A stretch of 64,000 nt of DNA from Rhizobacter sp. AJA081-3 (lineage in GTDB: Bacteria; Pseudomonadota; Gammaproteobacteria; Burkholderiales; Burkholderiaceae_C), in assembly GCF_017795745.1 (NCBI RefSeq), contig NZ_CP059067.1, positions 2,356,001 to 2,420,000 on the forward strand, in the 5' to 3' direction. Shown piece by piece: positions 58,579 through 64,000 of this stretch. Both the position numbers and the translations under genes were made by a program. Position 1 is the first letter of the stretch. Each line of letters begins with the position of its first letter. The notes below the pieces were generated by a model that did no database searches, was not told the origin of the DNA, and saw only the letters and a list, made by a program, of their open reading frames with translations.

Positions 58579-60984
58579 TCACTTGCGCGGCTGCAGCACC
58601 AGCGTGTGCTCGGCCGCCCCGCCCCACACCGGCACGTAGTCCACCTTCGCCCAGCGCTCCACGAAGCTGCGGTACAGCGGCGACAACGGGATGCCCGACT
58701 GCCCGGTGGAATGCATGAAGCGCGACTGCGCCGGGTCGCCCAGGTCGTACAGCGCCCGCAGCGACGGGCCGTGTTCGTCGAGGTAGAACTCGCCGGTGGT
58801 CGCGTCGGGCTTCAGCCCCACGCGCGACACGTTGACGGTGTAGGTGTCGCCGCCCATCGGCGCGCGCATCTCGAACCAGGGTGCCAGTGCCTTCACGCGG
58901 CTGAACGGCCGGTGCTCGGAGCGCGCCTGATGCGCGCGGTCCCAGCGCCAGGCAGCCGGGTCCGGCCCCTGCAGCTGTTGCAGTTCGTCGAGCGCGCGGC
59001 TCAGCGCCGCCGCGTTCTGCTGCGCGCAGGTCTCCTCCGCCGGCGTGGCCTTGTCGTCGCACCACCAGGCGCCATTGCCTTCCATCACGGCTTCCAGCGC
59101 ATCGCGATAGGCGCGACCGCCGGCCGCCCAGGACTCTGCACCCATCTCGTCGGCGAACACGCCCTGCGACAGCTGCCGGGCCCAGGCCCAGAAGATCAGC
59201 GGCGCCGCCTTGTCGCCGACCATGCGGCCATCGAATTCGGCCAGTTCGCGCTGCGCCACGGCGGCCAGCGGATGCTCGGATCGGGCCAGGCGCAGCACCG
59301 GCAGCAGCCGCACCGTGGCCAGCGACAGCACGTCGGCATGCATGTCGCGCAGATCGTCGATCGAGTGCTTCGGCTTGGCCTGCAGCATCTGCTCGATGCG
59401 CTGCATGCGATAGGGCGCTGCCCATTCGTTGGTGATGTAGTGCGGGTAGTCGACCGGGTGGATGCGCTGGTTCGCCGTGGCGATCCAGCCACGCGGCGGG
59501 TCGAGCTCGCGTGGCGTCACCGTCGGGTCGAGGAATCCGGCCCAGTCGTAGCGCGCCTCCCAACCAGGCGACGGCACCTGCCCTTTCAGTTCGTTGTCGG
59601 GCTTGCGCAGCGGCACGCGCCCGGCCGAGACCACGCCGATGCGGCCCTCGCGGTCGGCAACCACCATGTTCTGCATCGGCGCGACGTAGCGTGAGGTCGC
59701 CTTGACGAATTCGGGCACCGAGCGGGCCTGCACCATGTCCAGGCTCGCCTCCAGCGTGCCGGGGTCGGGGTCCAGCGCCGTCCAGCGCATCGTCAGGACG
59801 TAACCGGGGCTGCTCGCCGGCCCGGTGAGGCCGCTGGCCACGCCGGCGTCGGAGATGACCGGCCCGTGGCGCGTCGCGCGCACCGTCATCTGCACGTCGG
59901 GCTGGCCCTTGACCTTGATCACCTCCTCGAAGGTCTCGAACTTCTCCCAGCCCTGCGGGGTCTGGTATCGGGTCGGGTCGCCGGGCTGGATCCGTTCCAG
60001 GTAGAGGTCCTGCACGTCCGGCCCGGTGTTGGTGAAGCCCCAGGCGATGTGCTCGTTCTGGCCGAGCACCACCGTCGCCTGGCCGGGCATGGTGGCCCCC
60101 GCCACCTTGAACGCGGGCGTTTCGATGCGCGCGAAGTACCACAGCGCCGGGGCGCTCAGCTTGAGGTGCGGGTCGTTGGCCAGCAGCGCCTTGCCGGTGC
60201 TGGTGTGCGAACCGGCCAGCACCCAGTTGTTCGAGCCGACGCCCTCGATGCCCGACTCCGGCGCGGCACGCAGCGCCTGTGCGCCGAGTTTGCCGTCGAC
60301 CTTGAGCGTGCGGTACATCGCGGCGTAGTCCGCCGTCGCCAGCGGCTTGTCGCCGGGGTACGGCGGGATCAGCTCGTTGATGCGCTCGACCGGCAGGCGC
60401 AGCGACAGGCGCATGCGCTGCAGTTCGGTGCCCCAGTTCCCGCCCAGGTCCCAGGCCATCATGATGGCCCAGGCCAGACTGTCCTGCGGGGTCCAGGGTT
60501 CGGGCTGCAGTCCGAGAATGAGGAACTCGGGCGGACGCGCCTGCATGGCCTGCTGCACGTAGGCGTTGACGCCCTGGCTGTAGGCGACGAGCACGCTGCG
60601 AGCCTGCGGCTCGATGCGCGCCCACTGGGCCGCGGCAGCGCGCTTGACGCCCAGCGCGCGCAGGAAGCGATCGGTCTCCAGGGCCGGCGCACCGAAGGCC
60701 TCGGCGAGGCGACCGGAGGCGATGCGGCGGTGGGTCTCGAGTTGCCACAGGCGGTCCTGCGCATGCACGAAGCCCAGACCGAACGCGGCATCTTCCGCAC
60801 TGCCGGCGCGGACGGTCGGGATGCCGACGCCGTCACGCTCGATGCGCACCTCGCCGGTCGGGCCGCTGAGCTGCACGGTACCGTCCGTCTGCGGCAGCAC
60901 CCGCTGGCGATAGACCAGGTACAAGGCCACCGCTGCGATCGCCAGCAGCACCACCAGCATCAACCCACGCCGCATCCATTGCAT
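58579..60984 (-). CDS. Penicillin acylase family protein (Ntn-hydrolase)
   Basis: 801 residues: N-terminal hydrophobic signal or anchor (about 8-24), then an alpha subunit (about 35-230), spacer, and a beta subunit that should begin at Ser251 (GVG-SNNWVLAG), the autocatalytic nucleophile. Ntn-hydrolases of this family cleave amide bonds in penicillin G, acyl-homoserine lactones or peptides; the substrate here is not determined. It is exported, as expected. It is convergent with the lexA operon, 21 bp after the HHH gene's stop. Confidence 0.93.
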   Translation of the reverse strand: MQWMRRGLMLVVLLAIAAVALYLVYRQRVLPQTDGTVQLSGPTGEVRIERDGVGIPTVRAGSAEDAAFGLGFVHAQDRLWQLETHRRIASGRLAEAFGAPALETDRFLRALGVKRAAAAQWARIEPQARSVLVAYSQGVNAYVQQAMQARPPEFLILGLQPEPWTPQDSLAWAIMMAWDLGGNWGTELQRMRLSLRLPVERINELIPPYPGDKPLATADYAAMYRTLKVDGKLGAQALRAAPESGIEGVGSNNWVLAGSHTSTGKALLANDPHLKLSAPALWYFARIETPAFKVAGATMPGQATVVLGQNEHIAWGFTNTGPDVQDLYLERIQPGDPTRYQTPQGWEKFETFEEVIKVKGQPDVQMTVRATRHGPVISDAGVASGLTGPASSPGYVLTMRWTALDPDPGTLEASLDMVQARSVPEFVKATSRYVAPMQNMVVADREGRIGVVSAGRVPLRKPDNELKGQVPSPGWEARYDWAGFLDPTVTPRELDPPRGWIATANQRIHPVDYPHYITNEWAAPYRMQRIEQMLQAKPKHSIDDLRDMHADVLSLATVRLLPVLRLARSEHPLAAVAQRELAEFDGRMVGDKAAPLIFWAWARQLSQGVFADEMGAESWAAGGRAYRDALEAVMEGNGAWWCDDKATPAEETCAQQNAAALSRALDELQQLQGPDPAAWRWDRAHQARSEHRPFSRVKALAPWFEMRAPMGGDTYTVNVSRVGLKPDATTGEFYLDEHGPSLRALYDLGDPAQSRFMHSTGQSGIPLSPLYRSFVERWAKVDYVPVWGGAAEHTLVLQPRK

Positions 60985-61138
60985 CGCTTTATTCCCCAGC
61001 GTCCAAAGAAACAGCCGCGCAGCTTACGCCAGAGCGTGAAATAGAGGCGCTCTTGCCTGCTTCTCGTTGAGCCACGAGGCCGTGTGCAGGTTCACACTGG
61101 AGTCCACGCCGTCGCCCCCTTGCGCACGGCTTGGCACC

Positions 61139-61585
61139 ATGATCACCAGCCTGCACGAACGCCGCCCTCCCGCCAGCCGCACGCGCCCCGCGCGGCTGGA
61201 GATCTGCCCACCGCAACGAAACCTCTCCTCGCAGGCCTGGTTGTCGCGTGTCAGGTCGTGGCTGTCGGCCGGCTGGAACGGCACGCCGCTTCAGGAGGAT
61301 GTCGGCGTCGACCGATCGCTGGTGCTGGCGGCCGCCCGTCAGGACTTCTTCCAGTCGGTGGTCGACCTCACCCTGCCCGCCGCGGCCAAGCTGCTCGACC
61401 GCATCGAGTTCGCCCGCACGATGCGCGACCTGTGGCACCTGCGTGCCGAGGTGTTCGCGCTCGTTGCGCTCGAGCGCAGCCAGCAGGAGGCCGACCGGCG
61501 CCTGGCGCTGCTGAATCGCCACTTCCCGACGCGCGCGCCGCGTTCCGGTTTTGGCGGCCTGGCAGCCAAGGACATGTGGCCCTGA
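61139..61585 (+). CDS. Hypothetical protein, basic, unknown
   Basis: 148 residues from ATG 61139. The N-terminal ~50 residues are Arg-Pro-rich and disordered-looking; the C-terminal ~90 residues are helical (DRSLVLAAARQDFFQSVVDLTLPAAAKLLDRIE region, then HLRAEVFALVALERSQQEADRRLALLNRHF). No signal peptide or catalytic motif is visible. It lies alone between penicillin acylase and a LysE exporter. Coding bias looks real, but start and function are uncertain; I recognise no family. Confidence 0.6.
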   Translation: MITSLHERRPPASRTRPARLEICPPQRNLSSQAWLSRVRSWLSAGWNGTPLQEDVGVDRSLVLAAARQDFFQSVVDLTLPAAAKLLDRIEFARTMRDLWHLRAEVFALVALERSQQEADRRLALLNRHFPTRAPRSGFGGLAAKDMWP

Positions 61586-61595
61586 GCCACGCCGG

Positions 61596-62234
61596 CTAGC
61601 GCGAACTCAGCGCCAGCTTCAGCCCGAGACCGACGAACATCGCCCCGGCGGCCCGCTGCAGCCAAGGGCCGAAGCGTCCCGCGTCGTCGCGCTTCGCGAG
61701 GCTCGCTGCCGCTCGGCTGGCCAGCAGCGCAACGACCAGGTTCACCCCCGTACCGCCCAGGTTGAACAGCGTGCCCAGCACCACCAGGGCCCCCGCCTGG
61801 CCTGGGGCGCCTGCATCGATGAACTGCGGCAGGAAAGCCAGGAAGAAGAGCGCCACCTTGGGGTTCAGCGCATTCGTCAACGCGCCTTGCCAGAACGGGT
61901 TGCCGCTTCGCGACAGGCGCTCGGGCGCCTGCCCGGCTGTCTCGCGGCGCACGCGCAGCATCGTCAGCCCGGTCCACACCAGGTAGGCGGCGCCAGCCCA
62001 CTTGACCGCGGCGAAGGCCAGATCCGAGGCGGCCAGCAGCGCCGACAGGCCGACGGCGGCGAGCAGCGTGTGGAACAGGCAGCCCGCGCCCACACCGAGC
62101 GCCGCCAGCAGCCCGGCACGCCGCCCGCGCGAGGCCGCGGTGCCTGCGACGAACAGCATGTCCGGGCCGGGCGTCAGGTTCAGCAGCAGCGCGGCGCCGA
62201 CGAACAGCGCGAGGTCGTGGACCGGCAGGCTCAA
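61596..62234 (-). CDS. LysE-family amino acid exporter
   Basis: 212 residues with six predicted helices in the LysE/RhtB fold, including LLLNLTPGPDMLFVAG (about 17-32) with the family N-x-x-P-G-P-D-x-x-x-V motif, a basic loop VRRETAGQ, and the FWQGALTNALNPKVALFFLAFLPQF block (about 113-137). It probably exports amino acids such as homoserine, threonine or lysine. Start TTG 62234 overlaps the DUF1993 stop (TTGA), so it depends on translational coupling. Confidence 0.9.
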   Translation of the reverse strand: MSLPVHDLALFVGAALLLNLTPGPDMLFVAGTAASRGRRAGLLAALGVGAGCLFHTLLAAVGLSALLAASDLAFAAVKWAGAAYLVWTGLTMLRVRRETAGQAPERLSRSGNPFWQGALTNALNPKVALFFLAFLPQFIDAGAPGQAGALVVLGTLFNLGGTGVNLVVALLASRAAASLAKRDDAGRFGPWLQRAAGAMFVGLGLKLALSSR

Positions 62235-62740
62235 GTCAGGCTGCCCAGATAGTCGCCCTTGCCCAGCTCGACGCCGTTGTGGCGCAGCAGCGCGTAGGCG
62301 GTGGTCAGGTGGAAGAAGAAGTTGGGGAGCACGTAGTTCTTCAGGTACGCCTCGCCCTTCATCGTGAGGTTGCCGTCGCGTCGCGGCACGGTGATGTCCT
62401 TCGCCTCGCTGCCGTCGATGGCGTCAGCCGGCACCGAGCGGACGAACTCCAGCGTCTTGCGGATGCGCTCGCGCAGGTCGGCCAGGCTGGCTTCGTTGTC
62501 GTCGAACTTGGGGGCCTCGACGCCGCCCAGGCGTGCCACGCCGAACTTGGCGGCGTCGCAGGCGATCTGGATCTGCTTGAGGAAGGGCAGCATGTCGGGC
62601 GCCAGCCGCGCCGCCATGTACACGGACGGGTCGAATTTCTTCGCCTGGGCGTGTGCCTCGGCCTTGTCCATCCACTGCACGAGGTGGCCGAGCATGCGGG
62701 TGAACACCGGCACGCTGGCCGAATGCATCGAGATCGTCAT
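62231..62740 (-). CDS. DUF1993 domain protein
   Basis: 169 residues from ATG 62740. The family pattern is present: MTISMHSASVPVFTRMLGHL at the start, DMLPFLKQIQIACDAAKFGVARL (about 51-73), and the C-terminal LPNFFFHLTTAYALLRHNGVELGKGDYLG. The fold is a DinB-like helical bundle with scattered His. Function is not known in any member I recall. It starts after a GGAGACATCC leader and overlaps lysE at its stop. Confidence 0.88.
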   Translation of the reverse strand: MTISMHSASVPVFTRMLGHLVQWMDKAEAHAQAKKFDPSVYMAARLAPDMLPFLKQIQIACDAAKFGVARLGGVEAPKFDDNEASLADLRERIRKTLEFVRSVPADAIDGSEAKDITVPRRDGNLTMKGEAYLKNYVLPNFFFHLTTAYALLRHNGVELGKGDYLGSLT

Positions 62741-62842
62741 GGATGTCTCCTGGAAGGGTCTGTACGAAGTCGCCGATCCTAGCGAGACGGCGCCGGGCGT
62801 GCACAATCGACGGGAGAACCCCGCCGCTGCCTGCCCTCGCCC

Positions 62843-63850
62843 GTGAACATCATCATCCTCGACGACTACCAGGATGCCGTGCGCAAGCTACAGTGCGCGG
62901 CGATGCTGGAACCGCTGAACGCCAAGGTCTTCACCAACACCGTCAAGGGCATCGGGCAGTTGTCGATCCGCCTGCGCGACGCCGAGGTGCTGGTGCTGAT
63001 CCGCGAGCGCACGCAGTTCCCGCGGCAGCTGCTCGAAAAGCTGCCCAAGCTCAAGCTGATCGCGCAGACCGGGCGGGTCGGCTCGCACGTCGACATCGAC
63101 ACCTGCACGCGACTGGGCATCGCCGTGGCCGAGGGCGCCGGCTCGCCGACGGCACCCGCCGAGCTCACCTGGGCGCTGATCATGGCGGCGATGCGTCGGT
63201 TGCCGCAGTACATCGGCAACCTCAAGCACGGTGCCTGGCAGCAGTCGGGGCTGAAGGCCGCGTCGATGCCGGCCAACTTCGGCATCGGCACGGTGCTCAA
63301 GGGCCGCACGCTGGGCATCTGGGGCTACGGCAAGATCGGCCAGCTGGTGGCCGGCTACGGCCGCGCCTTCGGCATGAAGGTGCAGGTGTGGGGCAGCGAA
63401 GGCTCGCGCGAGCGCGCCGTGACGGACGGCCATGCCGCCGCGCAGAGCTGCGAGCAATTCTTCGAGAGCAGCGACGTGCTGACGCTGCACCTGCGCCTGC
63501 ACGAGGCCACCCGCGGCATCGTCAAGCACGAAGCCCTGACGCGGATGAAGCCCACCGCGCTGCTGGTCAACACCTCGCGCGCCGAACTGATCGAGGAAGG
63601 CGCACTGGTGGGCGCGCTGAACCGTGGACGCCCCGGCATGGCGGCCGTCGACGTGTTCGAGAGCGAGCCCATTCTCCAGGGCCACCCGCTGCTGCGGCTC
63701 GAGAATGCGGTGTGCACACCGCACATCGGCTATGTCGAGCTCGACAGCTACGAGCTCTACTTCCGGGCGGCGTTCGAGAACGTCATCAATTTCATCCACC
63801 AGAAGCCGACGAACATCGTCAATCCGGACGCGCTGCGCGTGATCCGATGA
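62843..63850 (+). CDS. D-2-hydroxyacid dehydrogenase family protein
   Basis: 335 residues from GTG 62843. NAD-binding motif GIWGYGKIGQLVAGYGRAFG (about 155-174), catalytic Arg in VNTSRAELIEE, Glu in the acidic region near 270, and catalytic His in CTPHIGYVE (about 292-300). The N-terminal part (LDDYQDAVRKL) is typical of the phosphoglycerate/hydroxyacid dehydrogenase-like group. It reduces 2-keto acids or oxidises D-2-hydroxy acids; substrate unknown. Its stop overlaps the ATG of the next gene by 4 bp. Confidence 0.9.
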   Translation: MNIIILDDYQDAVRKLQCAAMLEPLNAKVFTNTVKGIGQLSIRLRDAEVLVLIRERTQFPRQLLEKLPKLKLIAQTGRVGSHVDIDTCTRLGIAVAEGAGSPTAPAELTWALIMAAMRRLPQYIGNLKHGAWQQSGLKAASMPANFGIGTVLKGRTLGIWGYGKIGQLVAGYGRAFGMKVQVWGSEGSRERAVTDGHAAAQSCEQFFESSDVLTLHLRLHEATRGIVKHEALTRMKPTALLVNTSRAELIEEGALVGALNRGRPGMAAVDVFESEPILQGHPLLRLENAVCTPHIGYVELDSYELYFRAAFENVINFIHQKPTNIVNPDALRVIR

Positions 63851-64000
63851 GCGTGGGGGCCGGCCGCGGCGGGCCCGGCGCCGGGCCGCCCCAAGCGGGC
63901 CCGCGCCCCCTCGGGGGGCCGCTCGGCGTACCCGACGAGCGGGGGGCTCGTTGGGCGCTGCTCAGCGGCAACTTCGTCATCGGCTGCGGCGTGATGGTCG
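63847..64000 (+). CDS. MFS transporter (partial, 3' end off window)
   Basis: Only about 51 residues are visible. The C-terminal part (WALLSGNFVIGCGVMV) looks like the first helix of a major facilitator transporter, and the ATG overlaps the dehydrogenase stop (ATGA). The first ~34 residues are Gly-Pro-rich and come from a dispersed GC-rich repeat (63871-63947) read in frame. The true start may lie after the repeat. Family assignment is tentative. Confidence 0.55.
   Translation, partial: MSVGAGRGGPGAGPPQAGPRPLGGPLGVPDERGARWALLSGNFVIGCGVMV
63871..63947. repeat. GC-rich dispersed intergenic repeat of Burkholderiales type
   Basis: The stretch reads as C-rich and G-rich arms (GGCCGCCCCAAGCGGGCC, then CCCCCTCGGGGGG, then CGCTCGG..CGAGCGGGGGG) that can fold into nested hairpins. 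It resembles a repeat scattered through intergenic DNA of Comamonadaceae and related genomes (recall, not a search). Here it overlaps the start of the MFS frame. No second full copy was noticed in the window. Confidence 0.5.

Overview
The window is high-GC, gene-dense DNA that looks like a chromosome segment of a Burkholderiales betaproteobacterium, probably near Rubrivivax/Leptothrix/Piscinibacter (inference). Reasons: the smc-zipA-ligA order, a glnA-DUF4124-glnL-glnG cluster, the dapC-dapD-pilU-like-dapE order, frequent ATGA/GTGA stop-start overlaps, and a GC-rich intergenic repeat of a kind common in this order at the right edge. No rRNA, tRNA, CRISPR array, insertion sequence or prophage was found. 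No stretch over 300 bp lacks a gene.

Layout. (1) 1-3694: selenoneine biosynthesis. senC (a selD homologue, cut by the edge) and senB (selenosugar synthase) lie on the minus strand, divergent from senA (selenoneine synthase). egtD, which makes hercynine, follows convergently, so all four steps sit in 3.7 kb. (2) 3817-10087: a TVP38-like membrane protein, an ATP-grasp enzyme, a YHS lipoprotein and a DUF547 protein in one run, then two methyltransferases, a Met-Gly-rich exported protein and a membrane-anchored TlpA thioredoxin. (3) 10107-18915: a respiratory/sulfur island. An FNR-type regulator and a sigma-54 activator with a Cys-rich PAS domain are divergent from an orphan Rieske protein plus CcoG. 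Then comes an operon of octaheme cytochrome c, cytochrome b, monoheme cytochrome c, a small membrane protein and a triple-rhodanese protein, preceded by a near-consensus FNR site at class II spacing. This is the best candidate for a poorly described system. (4) 19110-24612: exonuclease III and the nitrogen-control genes glnG, glnL, DUF4124 and glnA. glnA has a recognisable sigma-54 promoter, an NtrC site and a strong terminator. (5) 24841-34312: housekeeping and accessory genes (molybdopterin-binding protein, EI24, YVTN propeller, exported creatininase-like protein, AIM24, diguanylate cyclase, IclR regulator, Na/Pi symporter, EamA transporter). (6) 34384-40141: a TonB-dependent receptor, a periplasmic YfiR protein and a hybrid kinase with a CHASE8-like sensor, translationally coupled; probably a trans-envelope signalling relay. 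(7) 40148-47626: NUDIX, ligA, zipA, smc. (8) 47778-55521: queF, dapC, dapD, a PilT/PilU ATPase, dapE, prmB, yheS. (9) 55605-63850: ohrR-ohr with operator, asparaginase divergent from lexA over two SOS boxes, an HHH protein, penicillin acylase, LysE exporter, DUF1993, a 2-hydroxyacid dehydrogenase, and the start of an MFS transporter.

Start codons were chosen from family N-termini, Shine-Dalgarno sequences and overlaps. Long antisense open frames, expected at this GC content, were left out. All functions are read from sequence motifs; no database search was possible.
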